A stretch of DNA of 64,000 bases from Phascolarctos cinereus (taxonomy: Eukaryota; Chordata; Mammalia; Diprotodontia; Phascolarctidae): NCBI RefSeq assembly GCF_002099425.1, contig NW_018344038.1, positions 1,054,001-1,118,000 of the forward strand, in the 5' to 3' direction. The notes below the pieces were generated by a model that ran no database searches, was not told where the DNA came from, and saw only the letters and a list, made by a program, of their open reading frames with translations. The position numbers and the translations under genes were made by a program. Positions 54,017-63,795 of the stretch are shown here, in pieces; within the stretch, counting starts at the first letter, position 1, and each line of letters begins with the position of its first letter.

Positions 54017-55344
54017 TACCAAACATTTAAAGAACAATTAATTCCAATACTGTATAAATTATTTGAAAAAATAGGTAAAGAAGGAGTCCTACAAAATTCC
54101 CTCTATGACACAAACATGACTTTGATACCTAAACCAGGGAAAGCAAAAAGAGAGAAAGAAAACTATAGACCAGTTTCCTTAATTAATATTGACATAATTT
54201 TCTAAATAAAATGCTAGCAAGGAAACCACAGTAATATGTCACGAAGATCATATATTATGACCAGATGGTCATAGCTGAGTTATACCAGAAATTCATTATA
54301 CCAGAAATGCATGTCTGGTTTAAAATTAGGAAAAAATGTAAGCATAATTGATTATATCAATAACAAAAACAACAAAAAGCATATGATTATATCCATATAT
54401 GAAGAAAAAACTCCCAAAATTCAATACCCGTTCCTATTAAAAATACTAGAAAGGACAGGAATAAATGGAGCTCTTCTTAAAATCATAAGTAGTATCTATC
54501 TAAAACTAAGATCAAACATTATTTGTAATGAAGATAAAATAGAAACCTTCTCAGTGAGATTAGGGTTCATGAAGCAAGCATGTCCATTATTACTGCTATT
54601 GTTCAATTGTACTAGAAATGGTAGATATAGCAATAGGACAAGAAAAGAAATTGCAGGAATTAGAATAGACAACAAGGAAATAAAACTATCACTCTTTGCA
54701 TACAATATAATGGTACACTTGGAGAACCCTAGAATATAAACTAAAAAAAATAGTTGACGACTTTAGCAAAGTTGCAGGATATAAAACAAACACACATAAA
54801 TCATCAGCAACTGACAAAATTCAACAGGAAAAGCTAAAAAGAGAAATGTCATTTAAGATAACTGTAGACAATATAAAATACTTGAGAGTGCCAAAAAGAA
54901 CCCAAGAACTATATGAACACAATTATAAAACACTTTTCATACAGATAAAGACATGTCCAAAGAAATGGAGCAATATTCATTACTAATGGCTAGGCCAAGC
55001 CAATACAATAAGTTATAATTCTACCTAAATCAGTTTACTTATTCAGTGCTATACCAATCAAACTACAAAAGAATTATTTTATAGAGCCAGAAAGAATCAT
55101 AACAAAGTTCATCTGGAAGAACAAAAGGTCAAGAATAGAAGAAAATCAATAAAAAAAAAATGAAGGTAGGTGGCCTAGCAGCCCCAGATTTCAAATCATA
55201 TTATAAAGTGGTAATCATGAAAATAATCTGGTACTGTCTAAGAAATAGAGCGATGGATCAGTGATAGAGATTAGATACAGAAGTGAGCTTTGAACTTCTG
55301 TTTTCCTGGTCTACCATTCTATTTGAGGGTCTGATACCTGACCC

Positions 55345-55575
55345 ACACTACCTGAAAGTTCAGCAGAACCAGATTAAAATAGAATTGAGAAATAGTTAAC
55401 AAAATATATAAAGATACAACAAAAATGTTAATATGATTTACTAAGTCAAGGCACACCTGCAGGGAGCCTTTACATATATCCCTATTAAATGTCTTCTTTG
55501 TTTTGGTGGTGTGACATAGTGTAGAGGTCAACTCAAAAGAAATGGGCCCACTAAAACATATATAAGGATTAAACC
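55345..55575. mobile_element. Fragments of a hAT-like element
   Basis: About 55365-55500 (ccagattaaaatagaattga, taacaaaatatataaagata, tgatttactaagtcaagg) is the complement of the middle of the element at 58.84 kb. About 55530-55575 (gaggtcaactcaaaagaaat, gggcccactaaaacatatat) resembles its left end in the opposite sense. Either two copies or one rearranged copy. Confidence 0.55.
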
Positions 55576-55916
55576 TTGAGAGTTTAAGTGACTTACCCGT
55601 GGTTACACACAGTTTACTCCATAGTTCTTGCTGCCATGGTAGTAGCTGAAGAGGGCTGTGACTGATTATAGTTCTGTGGCATATCTTGAAGTGGCAGGAA
55701 GAAGTAAAACCTTCAGTGTATGGAAGTTGCTGTAATGGGGGTCTGCAATGTGTGCAATATGCCTTAGATAGTATCTATCCACGAGGAGTAGTTAGGTGAG
55801 CTTGTTTTAGAGACAATTGTAATAATGAGGAATGAAGTGCCTTGAAGACACTATGGAATATACATGGACATTCTGTCATGGCTTCTGGAAAAGGAGGCTC
55901 TTTGATTGGCTCTAAA
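55576..55916. other. Unassigned sequence upstream of a candidate exon
   Basis: A short antisense SINE echo (tttaagtgacttacccgtgg) near 55582. The rest is unassigned. Confidence 0.4.
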
Positions 55917-55929
55917 GGTTATTAGCCTT

Positions 55930-56077
55930 TTTTTTTTTAGGCAATTGGATTAAGTGACTTGCCCAGGGTCACACAGCTAGTAAGTGTCAAGTGTTTGGTC
56001 TGAGGCCAGATTTGAACTCAGGACCTCCTGACTTCAGGGCCGGTGCCTCTATCCACTGCGCCACCTAGCTGCCCCTT
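55930..56077 (-). mobile_element. Short A-tailed marsupial SINE, antisense
   Basis: T-run, gacttgcccagggtcacaca, gatttgaactcaggacctcc and ctgcgccacctagctgcccc. Flanks ggttattagcctt (55917-55929) and ggttattaacctt (56078-56090) match at 12 of 13. Well preserved. Confidence 0.93.
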
Positions 56078-56265
56078 GGTTATTAACCTTCAGCCAAAGG
56101 CCTATCAATGTTAGTCATGTCTTTTTTGTTTCTGTCAGTGACTCATCCACCTGTGGCATCTGGCAGAAGATCATGTTATAAGGGGAGAGAGACTGTGGGA
56201 CCTTCTCCATTCTAAGTGCAATATATATATGCTTGACATACAATGTTTGTTCCTTTCCCTTTTAG

Positions 56266-56495
56266 GAGAAGGAGATTGTGCCTCTGATTGTGTAAAGTTG
56301 GGAAGGTTCAGAGAGAATTCCAGCACCCTAAAATTCCAGAGTCTGGGTTCCAGACCCAGTATAGAATTGATACCCCAAGGACCATATCAGAACCTTCAGA
56401 ACCCTAGCCCAGGAGTAGCTATGAAAAGGATTCATCCAGCAGTGATGCCACCTTTGGATGTGAACTTGATGGAACCAATGCCATGTAAGAACTGA
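56266..56495 (+). other. Candidate 3'-terminal exon (unrecognised)
   Basis: A strong acceptor, tgtttgttcctttcccttttag, ends at 56265. The open frame continues as GEGDCASDCVKLGRFRENSSTLKF and ends MEPMPCKN-stop at 56493-56495. AATAAA follows about 108 bases later. The acceptor would split a codon after its first base. I recognise no family. It is proline-rich near the end, with no membrane segment. It may be a real terminal exon, a lncRNA exon, or part of an unrecognised old repeat. Confidence 0.3.
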
Positions 56496-56602
56496 GCTAA
56501 GTGTTGAACCTGTTCCCCCCAGAGAATGGGGTGGTCTAGGGTTGAGAATACTTTGAAATACTGGGGGAGATTTCTGTGTGTTTGTTCTTGTTATATCTTT
56601 GA

Positions 56603-56608
56603 AATAAA
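56603..56608 (+). promoter_or_regulatory. Possible polyadenylation signal AATAAA
   Basis: gaaataaatatccctttgaa, preceded by a GT-rich run (tgtgtgtttgttcttgtta). Notable only because it lies just downstream of the candidate terminal exon. AATAAA is common by chance in AT-rich DNA. Confidence 0.25.
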
Positions 56609-56639
56609 TATCCCTTTGAAAACTAAGAGGCATGTTGTA

Positions 56640-57029
56640 ATTAAATGGAACTGAGGTGCTAATAGTTAGATGCTAACAATGGTGAGAGGACATAGTCATG
56701 GTAGGGGGGCTCAAACCAATGGTAGTACAGAAGAGACATCCCAGAACCTCCACAGGGTATTCTAGAACCCTGAAGGGCAGATATAGCATCCTGGTTCTGA
56801 GAGAGAGAATCAAAGCCATATTTACTTCATTAGTAAAAGATATTGGCCTTAGTGTGGAGAAAGCAGAGTGAGAAGGCAGATGAGTGTACTAGCAGACACG
56901 TGGTGAAAAGAATAGACTATAAGCAAGTTGATTCTGTCATTACTTCTCAAAAGGGTGGGTCATGGTTTCCTTAATTTTCCAAATTAAAATGCCCATTTCT
57001 GACTACAATTTGTATATACATGTTGTTTC
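56640..57029. other. Unassigned sequence
   Basis: No element recognised. Confidence 0.4.
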
Positions 57030-57155
57030 TTCATATTTGAATAGAAATTCCTTGAGCTCAGGGACTGATTAACTTTTATATTGGTATTCCTAGTACCTAG
57101 TACAATGTTGAGTAGAAAAAGGCTTCTTGTATTCTTCCATTCATTCATTCATTAT
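57030..57155 (+). mobile_element. L2 3' terminus
   Basis: aatagaaattccttgagctc, agggactgattaacttttat, tcctagtacctagtacaatg, then a cattcattcattc tail. Confidence 0.7.
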
Positions 57156-57923
57156 AGGGCATGAGGAGATTGAGTATAGAATAGTAGAAGAGGCTGACAG
57201 GTGCAACTCTCTGAGAGGTGGTAGTGGAGGACCCTTGGCCTCAAGTTTCTTTCCCTGTTATGATAATTTTGGTGCCTGAGTTTTCACGATGTTGGAGCTG
57301 ACCTGGGTTGTTCCTCACTCCGTCTACCACCACAGACCAGTGCAAGAAACAAGTGGGAATGACATTGCAGTCACAGATCAGTGTAACATGGTTGATATAA
57401 ATTGCATTAGCCAAGTTTGCTCCAAGTTCCTATTCCCAGAGAAGCAATGTCACCCCCACTGGGCAGCCAAACAGCTGGTTTGCATGGATGGTGCATGAGG
57501 AAACTGGGGAGGTAATAGCTGACATATACAGCTGACATTTCTGTTGTGTTTTGTCATCCCCCTGCTCCCTTTGGCCTGCTCCCCTCTGGTTATGGCTTTC
57601 TTCAAAGGCAGTGGAACAGAAGAGGAGGTGGAGTGGCAGAGTTTGGGAAATCTGGTGCTGAGAGGTAATGTCAATGAGAAAGGGGATAGGAACAGAGACG
57701 TCACTCTGTGCTAGCCCAATGCTTGGCCTGGCCCTGCTTGAAGAGTTATACGGTATTTCTCCCATTCCCCCTGAATAATAAAAAGAATCACTGGCATTAA
57801 GGTTAGCATAAGCTCACTTCAACCCTGAAATAAATTCGTGGGAGCCTTCAAATAGCAACCATGGTGGGTCCTCTATGATTCACAGCTCATTAGGAATTTC
57901 TGAAATAAATGGTCTAAGTCAAC
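57156..57923. other. Repeat-poor sequence with unsupported open frames
   Basis: The plus frame 57289-57498 contains seven cysteines (e.g. QVCSKFLFPEKQCHPHW), and minus frames overlap (57430-57765). No signal peptide, known domain or clear splice pair was seen. No repeat recognised. Confidence 0.35.
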
Positions 57924-57924
57924 T

Positions 57925-58602
57925 CCCTCCACTTCCTTCCCACTCACTTTCTTCTTCCCTGGGATAATATGGTTTGTCCTTCACTGCACTCCTTAAGCTG
58001 TTCTCTCTAAGAGATCATCAACGAAATCCCTATCTTCAAATCCAGTGGTATTTTCTCCATTCAAATTTTCTTTGACCATTCTGTAGCATTTAACACTACT
58101 GACCTATTCTTTCCTTATTAAAACTGTCCTCTCCCTTAGTTCAGAGGCAACTAGCTATAGATAGAGTAGAGTATAGATGGTAGATAGAGTGCTAAGTCTA
58201 GAGTTCAGGGTTAAGAACAGTTCAAATCTGGCCTTATACACTTACAAGCTGTGTGACCCTGAGCAAGTCACTTAACCTCTGTCTGCCTCAGTTTTCTCAA
58301 ACTGTAAAAAGTTTGGCAGTGAAAGGAAAGAAAAAGATAAGTTAGTAGGTACATGGGTAGAAGGCTCAAGTCTTTTTTTTATGATTAGGGAGGCCTTTTC
58401 TAATCCCATCTCCCACTTCACCCTCTACTGCTAATCTCTTCTCTCTGAGATCGTCTTTCATTTACTCTGTATAGACTTTATATGTTATTTGCATGTTATT
58501 TCCCCCATTAGGAGATGAGCTCCTTGAGGAAAAGGACCATATTTTTTCCTTTCTCTGTATCCTCAATCCTTAGCACAGTGTCTGGCATACATTTCCTTCC
58601 TC
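57925..58602 (+). mobile_element. L2 LINE, ORF piece and 3' end, split by a SINE
   Basis: First part: tctgtagcatttaacactac and ctgacctattctttccttat, the L2 'AFDTVDHxxLL' region. After a SINE: gaggccttttctaatcccat, ttcccccattaggagatgag, ctccttgaggaaaaggacca and cttagcacagtgtctggcat. The middle of L2 is missing, so these may be two copies. Confidence 0.65.
58150..58370 (+). mobile_element. CORE-SINE fragment
   Basis: agatggtagatagagtgcta, acagttcaaatctggcctta, agctgtgtgaccctgagcaa and ctgcctcagttttctcaaac. Truncated after the CORE. The head has an internal gtagatagag duplication. Confidence 0.75.
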
Positions 58603-58838
58603 TGCTCATTGTTGATTGCCTAACCAAGTAAGACTTATCTGTAGACAAATAGGCAGAAATATAGAAGAAGAGATTGAAGACATATGAGAAAGAAGTGGTT
58701 ACCATTGGAGCGAAGTCTTGGAGAAGGCAGGAAGGGATGGGAACAAGGGCACAGTATAGAAGGATTAGTTTTAGGAAAGAATTAGGATACCTCTCCTTTG
58801 AGAAAGCTGGGCTTTGAAATATTTATAGAATTTGAATG
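58603..58838. other. Unassigned spacer
   Basis: A purine-rich spacer with no element recognised. It ends with the left flank of the hAT-like element. Confidence 0.4.
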
Positions 58839-59055
58839 CAGTGATGTCAAACTCAAATAAAAATGGGGGCCATTAAATTGTACATAAGGATCCCTGTGGC
58901 CGCATCCTGACCCACATATTAACTTTAGCTATGTTTTATTTTATTTTCATTTGCTTTGTTACATATTTCCTAATTACATTTTAATGTGGTTCAGGCTACA
59001 TTCAGGAGTATTATGGGCTACATGCAGCCAGAGGGAAGTGTATTTGACACCTTTG
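58839..59055. mobile_element. Non-autonomous hAT-like element
   Basis: Left end cagtgatgtcaaactcaaat and the complement of right end gtgtatttgacacctttg share the core tgtcaaa. Inside: ggatccctgtggccgcatcc and gggctacatgcagcc. Flanks tttgaatg and gtccatag barely match, so the target duplication has decayed or the ends are off by a few bases. Related fragments lie at 55.35-55.58 kb. Confidence 0.65.
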
Positions 59056-59077
59056 GTCCATAGCATCTTTGTTTTCC

Positions 59078-59260
59078 TTTTGTTTGTTTGTTTGTTTCAA
59101 ATTAGCTAAGAATTTTTCTAGTTTATTAGTCTTTTCAAAAGACCAGCTCCTCCTTTTGTTTCTTAATTCAACTTTTGTTCTCAATTTTGTTTACCTCTTC
59201 TTTGATTTTTCAGAATTTCTATTTATTCTGTTTATTTTCAGAGGTTTTTGTTTTGTTTTG
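59078..59260 (-). mobile_element. Old L1 fragment, antisense (weak)
   Basis: TTTG repeats, then cttttcaaaagaccagctcc, tccttttgtttcttaattca and acttttgttctcaattttgt, which recall the antisense L1 ORF2 'WLINKTK' region. Short and AT-rich. Confidence 0.4.
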
Positions 59261-59788
59261 TTTTGTGTTTTGAACGTGAAAGGTGAGTGGAAAAAGAACT
59301 AATATTGATTCACTCTTCCAAACATCTTCTCTTTACTGCTTCCTTGTTGATTTAATTACTTTTCTGTTTTCTGACAGTCTGGTCCTTGGGGCTGTGCTTG
59401 CAATTTAGGAAAAGATGTTTTTTTATTCTGTATAAAAGCTGTGGGTTTTGTAAATAAGCCAGCAGCTCCCCCTCTCTCCCTTCTAGAAGCATCATTACGA
59501 ATTATCAAAGTGTCCCTGACTTAAATATACCACCTCATGAAAAAGGGAGGCAAAAACAATCATCTCAGAGGAGGTTCTCAGGGGTCCGCTCTATAGAAGG
59601 AGTCAGATTCTGGAAGAAAATGGAATTTATGTCAAAGAAGCCCACATTATAACAGACATTGATTGGCTCCCTCCCAGAGAAAGGTGCTTCCAAGAAGGAA
59701 GAAGACTGGAACCAAGACTAATCTGTCATCTTTAGAAATGATCCCTCTCCTTTCACATCAAACAGAGAGTTTCATGAGAGGCCTCCCA
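59261..59788. other. Unassigned sequence
   Basis: No repeat or gene recognised. Confidence 0.4.
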
Positions 59789-59789
59789 G

Positions 59790-60010
59790 AACATCCATTA
59801 TAGACTGAAAGAGACCTCAAGAAGTTACTTAGTCCTTTGTTAGGGAAGGCTCTGAATTACCCCAAACCAATAACTGTTTTAATCTTTTACCTTGCCCCCT
59901 TAGCCCCCATCCTAAACTCCTACAGAAGGAGTTCCACTGTCCTTCCCAACATAAAAGTTCCTCCCCAACCTTCCAGGAATGAAGTCCATTAAAATTCATC
60001 ATATTATTTT
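59790..60010 (-). mobile_element. L3/CR1-like fragment, antisense
   Basis: gactgaaagagacctcaaga, agttacttagtcctttgtta and ctacagaaggagttccactg, then ccttcccaacataaaagttc, fit the antisense L3 3' UTR loosely. Confidence 0.5.
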
Positions 60011-60264
60011 GCATGCAACAGATTTATTTGCACCCCACAGTCCAACATCCTGCCTGCATTGTCAAATAGGGCTTAGTGGCAAGGTAGCATTTGGGGTTGG
60101 TGGATGAGATGCCCTACTGCATGGAAATGGACAAGTCCCCCTAAGCTATTTCTCAAGCTTCTATCAACCAGGGAAGACCAAAGGAATAAAGTGAGTTTTT
60201 TTAGAAAAGAGGGATTTCTTACCCTCCTGCCTTGCCCCAGTCCTCAGACATAGCATTTTCCGTA

Positions 60265-60408
60265 GTTTGTTTTTTTTTTTTTTTGGTAAGTGATTTGTCC
60301 AGGGTCACACACTCAGCTAGGAAGTGCCAAGTGTCTGAGGTCGAATTTGAACTCGGGTCCTCCTGACTCCAGGGCTAGTGCTCTATTCTCTGCATCACTT
60401 AGCTGTCC
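60265..60408 (-). mobile_element. Short A-tailed marsupial SINE, antisense
   Basis: A 16-base T-run, gatttgtccagggtcacaca, aatttgaactcgggtcctcc, gctctattctctgcatcact and tagctgtccct. Target duplication not resolved by eye. Confidence 0.85.
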
Positions 60409-60414
60409 CTTTGT

Positions 60415-61055
60415 CTAGCCTTTCTTACCCTGGCCCCTCACATCCAATCAATTACCAAGGCCCCATTAAGTCTTCTTTCATGATATCTCTTCCACCCATC
60501 TCTTTCTTAAGATTCTGGTGGTTACCTTCCTCATCTACTCCATGCAAATGTTACTCCTCTTAATTGATCTCACCTTCTCCAATCCCTTTCTTTTCAGTCT
60601 GCCCTCCTTAAACACTTGATCATGCATTCCCCTATTCAAATACTTTTTTTTTTTAATATTTGGCAAGCAATGGGGTTAAGTGACTTGCCCAGAGTCACAC
60701 AGCTAATAAGTGCTATGTGTCTGAGGCCAGATTTGAACTCAGGTCCTCCTGAATCCAGGGCTAGTGCTCTATCCACTGCACCACCTAGCTGCCTCCATTC
60801 AAAAACTTTTAATGGCTACCCATTGCCTACAATATCAAGTTTGAATTTTCACGGCCATCTAAGATCTAAATCCAATATATGTTTCCATCCTTACATCCTG
60901 CTAACCATTGCTCCTCTCCCTAACTCCCTCACTCCCTTCCACTTCAGCTGGACTAGTCTACTCACGATCTTCCAGAGGTGGCATGAAAATTCCTACTCCC
61001 ATGCCTTTACACAAGACATTGCTTTCATCTAGAATTTCTCTCTCTACTTCATTCA
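60415..61055 (+). mobile_element. L2 LINE, 3' part of ORF, split by a SINE
   Basis: tcaattaccaaggccccatt, ttcttaagattctggtggtt, ccttaaacacttgatcatgc. After the SINE: tttaatggctacccattgcc, ctaagatctaaatccaatat, tccacttcagctggactagt and acacaagacattgctttcat. The frame 60616-61032 (138 aa) joins SINE and L2 sequence and is not a gene. Confidence 0.85.
60648..60796 (-). mobile_element. Short A-tailed marsupial SINE nested in L2
   Basis: T-run, gggttaagtgacttgcccag, agtcacacagctaataagtg, gatttgaactcaggtcctcc and gcaccacctagctgcc. Flanks attcaaatactttt (60634-60647) and attcaaaaactttt (60797-60810) match at 13 of 14. Confidence 0.93.
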
Positions 61056-61155
61056 TTTTTCAAGGATCAAGTGAGGAGCAAATGAGATAGTATTTGTAAA
61101 GTGCTTAGCACAGGGTCTGGCATTTGGTAGGTGCTTAATAAATGCTTCTTCTCTT
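61056..61155 (+). mobile_element. CORE-SINE tail
   Basis: aagtgaggagcaaatgagat, agtatttgtaaagtgcttag, cacagggtctggcatttggt and aataaatgcttcttctct. Only the 3' half remains. Confidence 0.75.
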
Positions 61156-61229
61156 CTCTTCCCTTCCCTTCTTAGCCCCTCCCTAGAGTTCTCCCGGGTC
61201 ACCTCAGCCCACAAGGAGCTTTTCTTCCT

Positions 61230-61502
61230 TTGAAGTACTGCAGGGCTTATTGCTTACATTCCTCATTTACCACCACATATTGTTAGCTCTCTTTTTATGT
61301 GCATATTCTTGCAGCTAGATTGTGGGCAACTGAAAAGCAGGCCTGCACCCACCTGGTTTCATATTTCCTTGTGTTCTCTTCTGTACCTAACCTTTTATAT
61401 AAGGGGCTCAGCAGAAATATTTGTTTATCGTTTGTTAATTGCAGTGTATGTATATGCAGTAGATGCTTAATAAATGTTTGTCAAGCTGAATTAAGTTAAA
61501 TT
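61230..61502 (+). mobile_element. L2-like 3' end
   Basis: cttgcagctagattgtgggc, tcttctgtacctaacctttt, gcagtagatgcttaataaat and gtttgtcaagctgaatt. Internally divergent. Confidence 0.55.
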
Positions 61503-62853
61503 GAATTGAGTTCATCCTGAGGTCCTAATAAGCATTTTAGTAAAGGAGACCCACCTTTCCCCAAGAAATGATCCTGGGCTGCAAGATGTAAGCCCAGGCC
61601 TGGCTTCCAGTATCTGAGATAGCAATTGAAAACATATGGTGCTTTGGGAATGGTCATTTCTTTTTCCTTCTTGCTAAGAAGACCTTTAAAGCCCTACTAA
61701 ATATGTCAAGAACCAGCAATGAAAATGTCAAGGAATTGTAATATTGCTTCTTGCAAAAAAAAAAAATCTCATGTTCACAAAGCCCTAAATTAAAAAGAAA
61801 AGAAAAAAAGAAAAACCACCAAGGGCTAATTTTAGATTTGTTTTTTTTCCCTTTTAGTCAAAATAAGAAAAAATAAAAACACCACTGAAACCCTACTGTG
61901 CAAAACCTCTTAGTCATAGCTCCTAGGTAATTTTGGAAATTGTTTTTTTTTTTCCCTGTAGAAGCAATTCTAACTTTTAAGTGACTGCATCTCAAATGGC
62001 CCTGTTGAATCAGAAGGCAGAGATAGCCCAGTGGATTTGGATTGGATGGGACCAAGTGGGACAGGATGGAGGAAAGATGAGGACAGGGAATGCAGATCAC
62101 AGTGGGGAAAGAATTAGGGTTCAGTAATAGGAGGAGGGATTAGGTCTGACTTTTCCCTTGGACTAAATGTTTCTTCTTTCTTAAATCTCTCCGAGGTTAC
62201 TGTTTTTCCATGCTGCTAATTAAGAAGGTAAACGGCCATTCCCAGGCTGTCTCTAGCTCCCCACCTACTACAATGCCTGGTCTTTGACATCAGAACCATT
62301 TTCAAAGCAATCAGAGATGACTCAGAAAATGCAGCCGGAGACTTCACTTGGGAAATCATTCACAGGCCTAAATGAATTCTGAAAAATAAAGACTGTACTT
62401 TCCTCAGTACTCGGGGTAACAGCTCAATTATCCATGGGGAGGGCAGAAAAAAAAGAGAGAGGGAGAGAGGGTAATTGTTTATCACCTTTTTCTTCTCAGG
62501 AGAAATCTATAGCTATTCCAGCCCCCAGGAAGCCCCTCTTCCCTTAGGAATGGAGCCCCCTTCCATACCCCCACCAGTTATGAAGCCTCTCAAAGGCTTC
62601 ACCTTCAGAATTCTCTCCCTTTGAAAAGCTGTTCTCCTGTGTCCCTGTTTGCTGAATACCAAAAGTGCTTTGGCCCTTGAGCAATAAAAACCCTCAAGAA
62701 GGATACATACGTGGATATCTTATGAGAAACCTTTTTGTCATTGTTGTCATTGTATACCAAGCTAAAGAAAATGGATTTCCCCTGCTGAGTCTTCATTGAG
62801 AATTAGACCACAATGAGACTTTCTTATAACTGTCATAACTCAGAAATCTATAG
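61503..62853. other. Repeat-poor interval, candidate conserved non-coding block
   Basis: A- and T-runs lie near 61755, 61800 and 61945, but no transposon is recognised over 1.3 kb. The part near 62200-62420 contains tgctgctaattaagaaggta with a TAATTA homeodomain-type core, and agagatgactcagaaaatg with an AP-1-like TGACTCA. These are motif sightings only. Confidence 0.35.
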
Positions 62854-62855
62854 CA

Positions 62856-63065
62856 TTGTAAGGGTTACAAAGCTCTTCCCCCAGAACAACCCTGTGAGCT
62901 GGGCAGTACCAAAGATATCAGACCCATTTTATAGAGGAGAAAACTAAGGCTCAGAGAGGTCTGCCTCTCTGATTTGCCCACAGGCACACATTTAATAAGT
63001 GATAGATGAGGGGTTCAGAATAAGGTCCCTGGCTCCAAGTCCAGAGCTCTTTCTACTAAATCATG
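62856..63065 (-). mobile_element. CORE-SINE, antisense
   Basis: taagggttacaaagctcttc, acaaccctgtgagctgggca, ttatagaggagaaaactaag, gctcagagaggtctgcctct and ctccaagtccagagctcttt. Confidence 0.8.
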
Positions 63066-63069
63066 ACAT

Positions 63070-63395
63070 TTTCCCCGTCCTGATCCTATCTATTGTTCAA
63101 GACCCAGTTCAAATCCCTCTTCTTCCATGAAGGCTGCCTTGGCTACCTTAACCTACAATATGCTCTCTCTTCTCTGAACTTCCATAGTAATTATTATCTT
63201 TTCATTTCTCATGTATCATATGCTGTCTGGCATTGTTAGTTTATTTTTCATATGGGCATTTCTTGGCTTCCCAAAGGGATTTTAAGCTCCTTTGGGCCAG
63301 TGACCATGTCTTCTATATCAACGTATCCTCCATGGCATCTAGCTGAGTGCCCTGCCCAAAGCAGGCTCTCAGCACATAATTATAGGAGATACTTT
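63070..63395 (+). mobile_element. L2 LINE 3' end
   Basis: caagacccagttcaaatccc, tccatgaaggctgccttggc, gggattttaagctcctttgg and gccctgcccaaagcaggctc. Diverged terminal block. Confidence 0.65.
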
Positions 63396-63519
63396 TTTTT
63401 TTTTAAAGGCTCCTTTGGCTACTATAGCCATCTAACAGGGCAACAAAAATAACTCCTCTCTTGGCAGCTCAAAGCTAACCCAGTTCTTATTCTGTGGCTA
63501 CAGAATTATAACAGAAAGT

Positions 63520-63570
63520 GCATGAATATATTATTATCATATATAATGTATATATATATCATATCATCAT
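63520..63570. repeat. AT-rich low-complexity (TA)n patch
   Basis: tatattattatcatatataa and tgtatatatatatcatatca; about 50 bp. Confidence 0.8.
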
Positions 63571-63599
63571 TAGCTTCTGACACCATTCTCCTCCAAACT

Positions 63600-63795
63600 G
63601 GACAGGGTCATATTATAGCAATGTTAGGGCTGGAAGGGCTCTTAGAACACAATGAATAGAACCCCTTCATTGAGGAAACTCAGGCCAAATAACTCACCCA
63701 AGGTCATCTAGCTACTTGTATACCGAAGTTAGGATTTAAACTTGGGCTTTCTGATAGCCAATCTCATTTTCTTTCCATTCTACCAGGCAGTAGTT
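63600..63795 (-). mobile_element. CORE-SINE with L3-like tail, antisense
   Basis: gttagggctggaagggctct, ccccttcattgaggaaactc, aggccaaataactcacccaa, ggtcatctagctacttgtat and ggatttaaacttgggctttc. The remaining 200 bases to the window end are unassigned. Confidence 0.75.

Larger units (their letters stand above)
50790..55290 (+). mobile_element. L1 LINE, ORF2 endonuclease to RT region, split by another L1
   Basis: The endonuclease region reads KLVGDLNLLLSDLDKSNHK near 50915-50965. RT segments read [25 protein letters not shown] near 54120-54190 and LSLFAYNIMVHLENP near 54685-54730, where the catalytic YADD is lost. The ORF breaks in 'ELPKKKRSQDQKDLQVNST' near 51860-51915 and resumes in '[19 protein letters not shown]' near 54015. 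About 2.4 kb of L1 remains outside the insert. Many stops; inactive. Confidence 0.88.

Noticed and set aside
54311-54739. 142-aa frame as a possible domesticated L1 protein
   Set aside because: It is L1 RT sequence with the catalytic box lost, continuous with dead L1 on both sides and showing no sign of its own promoter or splicing.
57289-57498. Cysteine-containing 69-aa frame
   Set aside because: Seven cysteines suggested a small secreted domain, but there is no signal peptide, no matching spacing I know, and no supporting splice pair.
60616-61032. 138-aa plus frame
   Set aside because: It joins antisense SINE sequence to L2 sequence across a target duplication, so it is not a gene.
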